Positions 1 through 7,814 of a stretch of DNA of 15,090 nt are shown one piece after another. A program made the translations under genes and the position numbers. Source of the stretch: Roseibacillus sp. GTDB lineage: Bacteria; Verrucomicrobiota; Verrucomicrobiae; Verrucomicrobiales; Akkermansiaceae. Position 1 is the first letter of the stretch. Every line of letters begins with the position of its first letter. Below the pieces are notes generated by a model that saw only the letters and a list, made by a program, of their open reading frames with translations, did not search any database and was not told where the DNA came from. The DNA lies in the NCBI GenBank assembly GCA_002723015.1, contig PBNG01000008.1, positions 1 through 15,090 on the forward strand, written 5' to 3'.

Positions 1-62
1 TGAGCCCTGAATCCCCTACCCTGAACCGTGTGCAGGAGACGGGGTAAGGGGTGCTGGAAACC

Positions 63-82
63 GGTTACTGTTCTGGTTACTG
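63..82 (+). repeat. Direct repeat, left copy (putative integrase arm-type site)
   Basis: The 20-base unit GGTTACTGTTCTGGTTACTG is itself two copies of GGTTACTG 12 bases apart. The same unit with one base changed recurs at 312-331, on the other side of the leucine tRNA fragment. Short paired direct repeats flanking a tRNA-derived core are typical of arm-type sites bound by the N-terminal domain of tyrosine integrases. The repeat is directly visible; the integrase-binding role is inferred from position. Confidence 0.6.
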
Positions 83-193
83 CTGACCGTTTTCTGGCGC
101 CTCAATCGCCTCTAACAGACCGATTCCCCTTGTAGGAAAACTTGTCAAATCCTATGAATAAAGTCCCGCACGGCGCAGGGGTCATCTGGGAAC

Positions 194-246
194 GATTTAG
201 GATCAGGTGTCCCTAGGACGTGCAGGTTCGAGTCCTGTTCCCGGTA
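194..246 (+). other. 3' half of a tRNA-Leu (UAG) gene; putative attachment-site core
   Basis: From 194 the sequence reads as a leucine tRNA from the anticodon arm to the discriminator base. It has loop TTTAGGA with anticodon TAG at 198-200, 3' anticodon strand TCAGG, a class II variable arm GTCC-CTA-GGAC (209-219), and a T arm GCAGG-TTCGAGT-CCTGT (222-238). The 3' acceptor strand is TCCCGGT and the discriminator A is at 246, followed by TGT rather than CCA. The 5' half is absent: the upstream bases do not pair with TCAGG and no ACCGGGA acceptor strand is found nearby. It cannot be a working tRNA. A 3' tRNA copy that starts in the anticodon arm is what integrative elements carry in their att site to restore the target gene. 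Confidence 0.75.
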
Positions 247-311
247 TGTCTCTAAAAATATGGTAGTTGAAAGGGCTGAGGCTGACTCGTAAAGTGGATC
301 ATTCGGCCTGC

Positions 312-331
312 GGTTACTGCTCTGGTTACTG
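312..331 (+). repeat. Direct repeat, right copy (putative integrase arm-type site)
   Basis: GGTTACTGCTCTGGTTACTG differs from the copy at 63-82 by one base. It starts 65 bases after the end of the tRNA fragment, while the left copy ends 111 bases before it. Having copies on both sides resembles an attP-like arrangement more than a simple attL or attR junction, which would usually keep arm sites on the element side only. Confidence 0.6.
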
Positions 332-407
332 TATTGTGGTATCTTGATCTTCAGATTTTTTATAATGTTATTCTTCGAACAGGAAGACATTCACAGTAGG
401 TAAGGTG

Positions 408-424
408 AGAAGTATGATACTTCT
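408..424. promoter_or_regulatory. 17-base near-perfect palindrome, function unknown
   Basis: AGAAGTAT-G-ATACTTCT has two 8-base arms that are exact inverted repeats around one central base. It lies 45 bases beyond the stop codon of the last gene of the left block and has no T-run on either side, so it is a poor intrinsic terminator. A protein-binding site or a transcript-end hairpin with a 3-base loop are both possible. The rest of 1-468 apart from the attachment-site parts shows no gene I can support. Confidence 0.3.
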
Positions 425-468
425 ATAACGGTGTTTAATGAAAGGCACCCTTGCGGCGCTCAAGCACT

Positions 469-3438
469 TCAGGGATTTTGTAAATGTGCCTCCTTTATTT
501 TAACCGGGAGAACCTTTGACCGGTCTTCATCGATTTCAATCATCCGGTCAGCGGTAATTCCTTTGAAGAATTGCTTTGCACCGTTCGGCCAGGAGACCTC
601 GAGTTCGTCGATCTGGTCGTTCTCTCCTAGCCCAAAGTGGGCAACGCGGGAGAACTGGGACGCATAGCCATCTCCGGCAGAGATGACCCTCAACTGCCGG
701 TTTTCTCCACAGCGAACACGAATGATCGCCCCGATGCCATCCCGGTTGTTTTTTCGTCCGCGCAGGCGGACCTGCAGCCAGTGGCCTCTGGCGACCTGAT
801 TCACATAGTAGTGAGCTCTGGACTTGTAGTTAGTGATAATCAGGTCCACATCGCCGTCCCGGTCGAAGTCCGCCTTGGCCATTCCGCGCCCGTCCCCGAG
901 ACTATCGACACCATAGGCGGTCGCTCCTTCGACAAACTTGCCATTGCCCAGATTGACCAGAAGACGGTTTCGTTCGTTTCCGTTAAACGAGCGGTCCCCG
1001 ATGAATGCATCGCTGTAGAGGTATCCTTTTGCGAAGGGCTTGTCCGACGCGACCGCACCGGAGTTGAAGGCTGCTCACAAGTCGTGGGGATCTTTCCCCG
1101 TGATCCATCCGTCTGTCGCATAGATATCGAGATCGCCATCGTTGTCGATATCGAGAAACCCGGAACTCCAGTACCACCCGGCGGGGCGGGTTTCCGTATC
1201 CTTCGACACATTCGTGAAGGTATGATCCTCATTCTGCCTGAAGAGGGCATTTCCTGCCATCGCAATATTTCCGATGTTGCTCCAGTCGTCTCCCATATAG
1301 CTCTGCAGATCAGTGAGAATCGGGTTGTCGTTGCCCACTTTTCCCTCCCGGATGAATTTCCAGACGACTCTCTTGGCGGTAATCGGTTGGACGAACCAGC
1401 GCTGGTTTGATCGCACCGCCCCGACGTAAAGGTCGACCCTTCCGTCATTATCGTAATCGCCCCAACTCGTGCTCATGCTTCCGCCGATCCCCAGAGCACC
1501 AGTCTCTTTCGCAACATCGCGAAAGGTCCCGTCTCCCTGATTCTGGTAGAGGGCGTTCCGACCGAAATCGTTAGCAACATAGACATCCTGGTCTCCATCT
1601 TCGTCGTAATCAGCTGCTCCCATTGCGAGCGTAAGTCCGAGGTCCCCGAGGCCAGATTCCTTGGTAACATCGGTGAAAGTGTGATCCCCGTTGTTCCGGT
1701 AGAGAACGTTTGGTTCGCCGTTGCGGGTATAAAGGAAGGAATCCGGAAAGGATGTCTCGGCGTTCACAAAGCGTCCAAGATACAGGTCGAGATCTCCATC
1801 CGTATCGTAATCAAAGAATGAAAGAGATGTTACATAGTCGTGGTTTTGGATTCCAGATCTGGCGGAGATATCCTCAAAGGTCCCATCTCCATTGTTGAGC
1901 AGTAGGTGGTTGGGGCCAAAGAAGGCCCCGACGAAGAGGTCCTGGTCACCATCGTTATCAATGTCCGAGAAACAGGCGACGTTGATGTGCCATAGGTGGT
2001 CGAGTCCCGCGACCCCCGTCCGGGGCTCAAAGGTCCCATCTCCCCGGTTCCGGTAGAGAACGGGCTGCCTGCCATTGCAAAGGAAGACATCATCGTAACC
2101 GTCATTATCAAAGTCGGCGGTGGCTGCACCGGCATAAGCATGGCGCATCGTTTCAAAAGCGAGTTTGTGCGGCCCAGGGCAATCATGGTCCGTGCAGGTA
2201 CGGTCTCCATCGAACCGCGGATCGACCTCAAGGACGAAGTCGATTCCCCGCGTGCGGGCTTCATCAACAAAGTGGTTCGCAGGGCCACTCACCGTCCATC
2301 CTTTGACTAGTTTGCCAGATGCAATTCTCCACCGTCCATCGTTCCCCTGCTGGAAGAGCGATTGGATCAGTCCATAATCAGTCTGATTCGCAGTGGTGAT
2401 CTCGAATCGGAAGGTCGCACGCGCCTCCCGTTCAGAAATAATCTCATCAAGCAAATGCAGTTTGAAGACCACCTCCAGAACGGTGGGGCGATTCTTTCTG
2501 ATCTCGAGAAAGAAGTCATTCAGTTCCTGACCGGTTTCGCGTGAGGTCCACCTGAGCACCTCGATCTTGTGATCGTGATCCTCCTTTGCAAGGACCCACC
2601 CGGCCTGTCCCCCGAGGATAAAATCATTCATCCTCTCAGCATCATTCCGGCGAAAATCCTTCGCGAACTGCTTGAGCGAGTTGATGATCTGGGAGCCTGT
2701 CTCCTGGAAGTGAGCACCTCGCTTTTCCAAGTCCATCATGTAGGACCATAACCCCAAGGCAGCGATGGTGATGATACTGAGCCCAATAGCAGCGGCCGAC
2801 CGGCTCCAACTCAACAGTTTCGAGGTCTCCCGGGAGCTTCCCGGGAACCAGAGGCCCAGGAGAGTGGTTACGAAGTCAGGCAGAACAAAGGCCAGAACGA
2901 GAATTGTGGTGGTGTTGACAAAATTCCACTGTGGAGAACTGGAGGCAAAGTAGGTGGCCGACTCATGCACTCCGGTCTGGAGGAATATTCCGGCGAAACA
3001 GGTCTCTGCGATGAGGCCCAGAAGAAGGGTTCCCGTAAAGCGGAAGGCCTTCTGGGAAACAACATTAGAAGGGCGCACACCCCGCCGTAGCCCGGCAACC
3101 AGAAGAAAGGCAGCGAGGTCATGGCCAATTCCATACCATGGGTGCCAGTGGCCAAAGGCATAGATGAGGACCACTTCGGCGAGACCCCGTGCCATCATGA
3201 AGAACCAGAAGAGTCCGAATATTTTGCGAACCGATTTATCAATCCGTTGGTCTCGCCATAGGAAGAAGGGGAGGAGAAACCAGGCCGTGAGCGCATAGGA
3301 AAGCCAAGCCATCTTGGGGAGAGAGATCGCTCCTCCGACTTGCAGGCCAGCATTCTGACGGAAATAAAAAAACGTGGTTGTTGCGAGAGCGACCAGAAGC
3401 AGCCCTCCAAGCCAGAGACGTATTGAACGAAGGGTCAT
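469..3438 (-). CDS. Membrane-anchored FG-GAP/VCBS propeller protein with ASPIC/UnbV domain, in-frame UGA at codon 788
   Basis: The full frame is 989 codons if the UGA is decoded. About seven hydrophobic segments cover residues 1-235. A soluble region resembling an NTF2-like fold follows (about 240-385, weak), then CTDHDC just before the propeller. Ca-loop motifs of the form D-x-[DN]-x-DG begin near residues 442, 492, 543, 610, 661 and 763, and a seventh (DFDRDG) at 857. The ASPIC/UnbV domain covers about 875-975. The seventh motif and ASPIC/UnbV lie after the UGA, in the same frame, with no other stop or frameshift. The gene overlaps the preceding tandem GNAT gene by ATGA, suggesting translational coupling, and ends at a TGA (469-471). 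Such proteins (CRTAC1-like) are usually surface-facing; their role is poorly known. Alternatives to recoding are a recent nonsense mutation or a base-call error. Confidence 0.85.
1043..1062 (-). promoter_or_regulatory. Candidate bacterial SECIS hairpin
   Basis: On the mRNA strand TCCGGTGCGGTCGCGTCGGA folds into eight consecutive pairs (six Watson-Crick, two G-U) closing a GGUC tetraloop. The stem starts 12 bases after the UGA and 20 bases separate the UGA from the loop. As I recall the bacterial SECIS pattern, it needs a stem of at least 4 pairs, a small loop with G in its first two bases, and about 16-37 bases from the UGA; this hairpin meets all three. The E. coli fdhF element also has GGUC in its loop at nearly the same distance. 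The two G-U pairs work only in the sense RNA. Hairpins of this strength do occur by chance in GC-rich genes. Confidence 0.45.
1075..1077 (-). other. In-frame UGA, candidate selenocysteine codon
   Basis: The context is GKDPHDL-UGA-AAFNSG, at codon 788, between the sixth and seventh propeller repeats. The frame stays open for 201 more sense codons with clear family-specific sequence. Other genes here end at ordinary stops and use TGG for Trp, so a global UGA reassignment is unlikely. UGA differs from Cys codons TGT/TGC by one base, as expected for Sec/Cys exchange but also for simple mutation. No selenocysteine machinery gene lies in the window. Confidence 0.45.
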
Positions 3439-4508
3439 AGCAGGGCAGGTTCCACGTAGGGGATACGGTCATCGATCTCAACCGGGCCATCAAAGGTGAC
3501 CGAAAAGAGCCGTCCCGCAAAATGAGTTTGAGGATAGTCGCGCAAGGCGACCGAACGAGGATCCCTCTCATGAAGCCCTGCAATCATATGGGTAAGAGGG
3601 CTGTCTATTGATTCGTTGTAGATGGAACGGAGAAGCGCACGGTAGTCCTCAATGGTGTCCGTCGCGGAGAAGGCGATATAGAAGAAACGGAGCGGCTCAT
3701 CAGTTGCAGGGAGTGCTGGTTTCCGGAAAAGGTTGACCAGGGGGCGCAAGGCCCCGACCACCCCCGAGTAGTTTTTGACCACCGTCTGCCGGAACGGTCT
3801 CTGATCCCAGGCAGCCATGACCCCGGCCAGCTTCCCGCCCCGGAAGAGCAACCGAAAGTTGCTCGCCCGGAGGTTCTGAAACCGGCCTTCGAGGAGATTA
3901 TCCTCAGAATGGACAGGCTGAAATTGCATCCTCGGTTCATTCAGTTTCTCGACGATTGCCGGCAGGTCTTTAAGAGTGGCGGGACGTATATCAGCTGGAA
4001 TCTCTGGAAGTCTCTTCGTCAGGGAAATCATCGGGGTGAGAATCCGCCCCTGGTCAGTGTAGGCAGGCATATCCGCGCGGTTTGCTCCCACCGTCCTGAG
4101 CGCGGTTTCATTATCTTCCACGATGACAGTGGTATAGATCGGAGTTCGCCCATCGCGGTGAAGGTCCCGAAGATAGCGGTATCCCCTCGCCAGGGTTGTC
4201 CCCCTCCGGAACGCAGGAAGAATCCTCAAGTCGCTCAGGTAGCCCCCATCGATAATCTTACCATTGAGAAAGGTGGGGCGCACTGCCCGGGTGGCGGCCC
4301 CAACAATCTGGTCTCCCGCCTTGGCAATGAAAACCTGGGTAAAGGGTCCTTGGATCCGGGTGGCGGAGAAATATTCCGGTTCCCGAAGGAATGCCACGGA
4401 GATAGATCCGCCCATCGGGGTTTTATGAAGGAGCGCACGCAGTTCTCCGTCATCGCTCTCCTGAGCCGGTTCAAAGCGGACGCGGCACGCCGTTGCGCTA
4501 GCGTGCAC
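3435..4508 (-). CDS. Tandem GNAT-fold acyltransferase-like protein
   Basis: This 357-residue protein starts at a GTG preceded by GGAGG with a 6-base spacing, which decides the start; longer upstream extensions would run far into the GH3 gene. The start lies 11 bases inside the end of the GH3 gene. Residues about 8-168 look like a GNAT N-acyltransferase: the segment LSDLRILPAFRRGTTLARGY (91-110) matches the position and style of the acyl-CoA-binding motif A, followed by a YTTVIVEDNETALR strand-helix region typical of the fold. A second, more degenerate unit begins near DIRPATLKDLPAIVEKL (173). The substrate is unknown; GNAT proteins usually move an acyl group from CoA or ACP to an amine. Its stop overlaps the start of the membrane propeller gene (ATGA). 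Fold assignment is moderately sure, specificity is not. Confidence 0.75.
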   Translation of the reverse strand: MHASATACRVRFEPAQESDDGELRALLHKTPMGGSISVAFLREPEYFSATRIQGPFTQVFIAKAGDQIVGAATRAVRPTFLNGKIIDGGYLSDLRILPAFRRGTTLARGYRYLRDLHRDGRTPIYTTVIVEDNETALRTVGANRADMPAYTDQGRILTPMISLTKRLPEIPADIRPATLKDLPAIVEKLNEPRMQFQPVHSEDNLLEGRFQNLRASNFRLLFRGGKLAGVMAAWDQRPFRQTVVKNYSGVVGALRPLVNLFRKPALPATDEPLRFFYIAFSATDTIEDYRALLRSIYNESIDSPLTHMIAGLHERDPRSVALRDYPQTHFAGRLFSVTFDGPVEIDDRIPYVEPALL

Positions 4509-5949
4509 GGCTGCCCTCCAGTCTCCCGATCCATCCCAGTTCCCTGCGTAGATACGCAGGCTTGACGTCACCAGCCTTCTGACCAAGCGCCTCACACCCC
4601 GCGAGATACGAACGGTCTCCGTCGGTGACCCGGATCCCCCGCACCGGTCCGAGCTGCCCAAGCTCCCGACAGTAATTGTAGTGGAACGATTTACGAAGAT
4701 AGTCTTCAACTTTTTCCGCGATTTCCTCAGGGTGATCTGCCTCCACGAAAAGGTTATAACGGGGAGGCTTATCCCATTCCGGTGCGAGCATCACAAATCC
4801 CGGAAGCTCCATTTTCTGGATGCCTTCTCCCACGAAGGCTTCACTCAGCTTTTCTCCACAAAGATCACTGACCTGAACATTTCGTCCTGCAAAACGAATC
4901 TCCCCTGGCGCAACAACCTCGACCTGATCATCAAGACTGTAGCGGGCAAAGCCCCCACCCGTAGTCTGAACCACGGTATACTTCTGCCCTACCTCGAGTT
5001 CATCCACCAGACGGACTCTCCCACTGCTCTCGATAAATTCGAGGAAATGGGAAGTGATTGCCGGAGCGGAGCCGGAGGAACCCGCGAGGGGAACAGAAAC
5101 AACCCCTTCGGTTGCGAGAAGCCCTTTGCCCTGGATAGGAACCCCGGGAAAAAGCGCTTTCAAGTCGGGAACAAAACGGGAAGCCGCACCATCCGTCCAA
5201 CAACTGATCAATGATAATTCTGGCCAGAGATCAGCGGGCCTTTTTCCTGCAGGAAGATAGCCCATGAGCGTCGTCAGAAAGCTTGGGTTCCAGACGGAAA
5301 GAAGGCGGAGATCACGGCATCTCACCAGCGCCTCCATGGTGCTCCTCCGGCAGGTATCCATGTCAGTCGATCTTGCAACCGAGGAAGGGACCGCCATCAC
5401 CGACTTGACTACCTTCTGGGCAAAAGGACTGAGGTATTCCACGTCCTCGGCGAATCCAACCGGGAGCCCCCCCGGGGTGACCTCCTTCGCCTGCACGGCT
5501 GGGCTGATCGACCAGTATTGTCTCCCACCATAAAGTCCCTCGTGGTTTCTATAAAGGTCATACATCCAGACCCCGACCGCATTCTGGAACTCCCTCCGGA
5601 GCGAGGCGGTGTAGGGGATATATTTGGCAGGACCCGAGGAACCGCTCGTTTTTTCGAGCATTAAAACCGGCTCGGAGGTTAGCACTCCCTGTTCTCCCGA
5701 GATGATCCGGCGGATCCAGGGTTCAAGTTCTTCATAGGTGACGATTGGAACGCGCTTCTGAAATTCCTCAACCGAGGTAATCGAAGTATAGTCGTATTTC
5801 TGCCCATAGCATGAGCCCGCATTACCCCTCAGGAAGGTGGCGAGAATCTCTTCCTGGACCCGCCGCGGGTTCCGGCGGGCACGTCTGAACCGCTGAGACG
5901 CGGACATGCTCGCGAGCATCCACAATACGTTGCCAAGGAACGGCTTCAT
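4498..5949 (-). CDS. GH3-family acyl-adenylate / amide synthetase
   Basis: This 483-residue protein fits the GH3 family, whose plant members activate a carboxylic acid with ATP and join it to an amino acid. Visible GH3 motifs are the ATP-binding loop TSGSSGPAKYIP (101-112), ATEG (279-282) in the nucleotide site, TTGGGFARYSLDD (329-341) matching the plant T-x(4)-YRY-x-x-GD motif, FAGR (353-356), and CGEKLSE (364-370), the strongly conserved 'GEKLSE' signature. The length is on the short side of plant GH3 enzymes. It is cytoplasmic with no signal peptide. The ATG overlaps the TAA of the upstream gene by one base, and a GGAGG lies about 13 bases upstream. The acid and amine substrates cannot be read from sequence; neighbouring Rieske and GNAT genes suggest a tailoring pathway. 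Confidence 0.88.
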   Translation of the reverse strand: MKPFLGNVLWMLASMSASQRFRRARRNPRRVQEEILATFLRGNAGSCYGQKYDYTSITSVEEFQKRVPIVTYEELEPWIRRIISGEQGVLTSEPVLMLEKTSGSSGPAKYIPYTASLRREFQNAVGVWMYDLYRNHEGLYGGRQYWSISPAVQAKEVTPGGLPVGFAEDVEYLSPFAQKVVKSVMAVPSSVARSTDMDTCRRSTMEALVRCRDLRLLSVWNPSFLTTLMGYLPAGKRPADLWPELSLISCWTDGAASRFVPDLKALFPGVPIQGKGLLATEGVVSVPLAGSSGSAPAITSHFLEFIESSGRVRLVDELEVGQKYTVVQTTGGGFARYSLDDQVEVVAPGEIRFAGRNVQVSDLCGEKLSEAFVGEGIQKMELPGFVMLAPEWDKPPRYNLFVEADHPEEIAEKVEDYLRKSFHYNYCRELGQLGPVRGIRVTDGDRSYLAGCEALGQKAGDVKPAYLRRELGWIGRLEGSRAR

Positions 5950-6710
5950 TATGATGCCGCCACCTCCCTTCTCATGGAGCCTCGGGAATCGAGGGATCCG
6001 AGAACTTCCCCGGCAATCTGCTGAGCAGTCCGCTTGGTATTTGCGATCGTGAATTCGGTAAGGCAGACCATTTCATCTCCCCGGAGATACTCTTTGTTGT
6101 TTTCGATGAAGAAGCGAATGTGCGGGTTGCGCAGTTTATGGTCACTGGGAACGGCAAGATCCGGATCGAGGCATTCACGCGGATTCTCGACACGAACAAT
6201 CCCCTCCCGGTATTCGCTGGGAAACTTCATTGCTCCAAGGGTATCAATAATCTCCTGTTCGAAGCCGGGGGTTTCGGTCGCATGGTTTGGATAGAACTCC
6301 CTGAAGAAAAGAGGCAGGAACATGTACGTGCGGAATCCGCTCACGATAAGATACCAGTAGAGCGGAATATCGGGATCTTCCCGTTTCATCTCTGCCATGA
6401 AACGGCACCAGGTATGAACAAGTTCCTGGTCTCCCCAGTAACCCCGGTCGATGATTGTACTTCCGTTGAACATCGCCCGAATGGTCTTCCCGCGAATCTT
6501 GAGCTCATAGATTTTCATCGTCGTAAATCCGCGAATCGTCCCCTCCTCGTCCGACAGGGTAAGGATCCAGTCCTTCTCCATGAGATCTTCTTCAAACATC
6601 GCCCTGTCCACGTTCTGGTAGTAGGTCTCCCACAAGCTGAAGAGAGTATTCTTCTGCTCCTCGGTCACCTTGAGCCGGGAAAGGATCGCGCCATTCAGTT
6701 TCCTCTTCAT
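5949..6710 (-). CDS. Conserved protein of unnamed family, GNAT-like acyltransferase (tentative)
   Basis: This 253-residue cytoplasmic protein starts at an ATG with AAGGA seven bases upstream. I do not recognise a named domain. The core segment PLYWYLIVSGFRTYMFLP, ending in FFREFYP (about 125-150), follows a pattern I have seen in widespread uncharacterised bacterial proteins, and the order of strands (WILTLSDEEGTIRGFTTMKIYE, split here only by memory) followed by a helix-rich region is compatible with a divergent GNAT fold. It sits 2 bases after the second Rieske oxygenase gene and overlaps the GH3 gene by one base (TAATG), so it is almost certainly part of the same pathway. It may transfer or receive an acyl chain; this is inference from fold guess and neighbourhood. 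Confidence 0.65.
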   Translation of the reverse strand: MKRKLNGAILSRLKVTEEQKNTLFSLWETYYQNVDRAMFEEDLMEKDWILTLSDEEGTIRGFTTMKIYELKIRGKTIRAMFNGSTIIDRGYWGDQELVHTWCRFMAEMKREDPDIPLYWYLIVSGFRTYMFLPLFFREFYPNHATETPGFEQEIIDTLGAMKFPSEYREGIVRVENPRECLDPDLAVPSDHKLRNPHIRFFIENNKEYLRGDEMVCLTEFTIANTKRTAQQIAGEVLGSLDSRGSMRREVAAS

Positions 6711-6712
6711 CG

Positions 6713-7741
6713 TCAGATCCTTATAGCGACCTCCTGGGATGTTTCCTTCAGATCCGGGGAACCCTTCATCGCATTCCGCCGCAGGGCATTGATATGGCGG
6801 CCGAGAAGGTCAACCTTGGTATGGGTGAAGTCCCTTCCGAATTCTTTCATCTGGGCTCCTTGGATTTCCAGGATATCGACATCCTGCTGGATCACTTTCC
6901 GGCAGTACCACTTCAAGAAGGGTCTGGTAATGAGGGTGGGCAGGGGAAGCTTCCAGGTGATTGCGGTTGTAACATCGACAACGAATTCTTCCCGTTGGGT
7001 GCATTGCGAGACGATCAGGAACTGGTGATCGGCGCCGTACTCATAATCTACCCGGGAAATAGAGGGGAGAATGAACCGGTCCGTATGCTTCTGTTTCACC
7101 CCTTTGGGGAAGACCAGACGGGGGCCGATTCCCTCCATTGGTTTTTCATCAAGAAAGGTGACAACGACTGATTCGCCGGAACGGGTCACCCGTGTCTGCA
7201 CGGTATCCTGGTCTTCATTCCGGAAAAGGCCCGGATGGACGAAAATCGTATGAGGGACATCGAGGAAATTTTCGAGACACATATCGACCGGGGCATGAAA
7301 CCGGGTCTGCATGAAAAAGGTGGTCCACCCCTCTTCCCCATAATGAGGAAAGTCGAATGGCTCCCGGGTTGGGTCCCCTTCCCCGATCCAGACCCAGAGC
7401 TGCTCCTGCTGCTCGATAACCGTAAAGGACTTCATCGATTTCACCTTGGGAAGGCGCTCCCCACTGCAGAGTGATGGAATATCCTTGAGGCGTCCCTCTC
7501 CGTCATAAGCATACCCGTGGTAGGGGCATTGGATGCAGCCATTGACCACCTTTCCGGCCGAGAGCGCCATTCCGCGGTGCGCACACCGATCCTGGAGGGC
7601 CTGAGGATTCCCCGCATGGTCTCGCCAGAGAACTAACGACTCGCCTTCAACCTTCCGCTTGATCGGCTTGTCCTTAAGCTCGGATCCTGCGGCGGCGATA
7701 TACCAGTAGCCATTAATGGTATCCATGATCAATGGTTTCAT
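6713..7741 (-). CDS. Rieske non-haem iron oxygenase, terminal component (I)
   Basis: This 342-residue protein has an N-terminal Rieske [2Fe-2S] site, C53-x-H55 (DRCAHRG) and C72-x2-H75 (CPYHGY). Its catalytic mononuclear iron site lies in EN-x2-D161-x2-H164-x4-H169 (ENFLDVPHTIFVH), with D287 in QQDVDILEIQ the likely third ligand. The layout is that of single-component-type terminal oxygenases such as vanillate demethylase and related O-demethylases or hydroxylases, which oxidise a substrate with O2 and need a separate reductase; none is present in the window. Start choice is uncertain (ATG 7741 or the in-frame ATG at codon 6) because no good ribosome-binding site is seen. The gene begins the tightly packed five-gene run and is preceded by a 165-base spacer rich in inverted repeats. 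Confidence 0.9.
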   Translation of the reverse strand: MKPLIMDTINGYWYIAAAGSELKDKPIKRKVEGESLVLWRDHAGNPQALQDRCAHRGMALSAGKVVNGCIQCPYHGYAYDGEGRLKDIPSLCSGERLPKVKSMKSFTVIEQQEQLWVWIGEGDPTREPFDFPHYGEEGWTTFFMQTRFHAPVDMCLENFLDVPHTIFVHPGLFRNEDQDTVQTRVTRSGESVVVTFLDEKPMEGIGPRLVFPKGVKQKHTDRFILPSISRVDYEYGADHQFLIVSQCTQREEFVVDVTTAITWKLPLPTLITRPFLKWYCRKVIQQDVDILEIQGAQMKEFGRDFTHTKVDLLGRHINALRRNAMKGSPDLKETSQEVAIRI

Positions 7742-7785
7742 TTCCCGGACTCATTGGACAAAGAGCCTCTCGAGCCATGTGTTCC

Positions 7786-7795
7786 TCATCGATGA
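7786..7795. promoter_or_regulatory. TCATCGATGA palindrome upstream of Rieske gene I
   Basis: This perfect 10-base palindrome lies 45 bases upstream of the start codon. The central ATCGAT is found again in both arms of the larger inverted repeat at 7831-7882, giving three occurrences within 95 bases. This clustering suggests binding sites for a regulator controlling the downstream run of genes, but no promoter hexamers could be assigned with confidence. Confidence 0.35.
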
Positions 7796-7814
7796 TTAAT
7801 TGAAAATACCGCGT

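Noticed and set aside
361..366. Perfect TATAAT on the plus strand
   Set aside because: No -35 hexamer at a workable distance and no plus-strand gene downstream; it sits in a short AT-rich patch.
145..390. Minus-strand 81-codon open frame across the tRNA fragment
   Set aside because: Part of it (REQDSNLHVLGTPDPKS) is the antisense translation of the tRNA T arm, a common false protein. The frame also runs through the right-hand direct repeat.
1075..1077. Alternative genetic code with UGA read as Trp
   Set aside because: Several genes end at UGA (for example at 11386, 13588, 6713, 3435 and 469) and Trp is written TGG throughout.
637..1410. Plus-strand 257-codon open frame
   Set aside because: It lies antisense to the propeller gene and mirrors its repetitive Ca-loop codons; no family resemblance.
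840..1448. Frameshift as the cause of the split propeller gene
   Set aside because: The parts before and after the UGA are in the same frame (start 3438 and the downstream ATG at 882 differ by a multiple of three), so this is a single stop codon and not an indel.
3909..4565. Plus-strand 218-codon open frame
   Set aside because: Antisense to the tandem GNAT gene; composition-driven with no recognisable domain.
4509..4709. Longer N-terminus for the tandem GNAT protein reaching 4709
   Set aside because: It would add 67 residues out of frame with, and inside, the end of the GH3 gene. The GTG at 4508 has a well-placed GGAGG.
6120..7028. Plus-strand 302-codon open frame
   Set aside because: Antisense to the GNAT-like and Rieske I genes, whose reading frames show clear motifs and proper starts.
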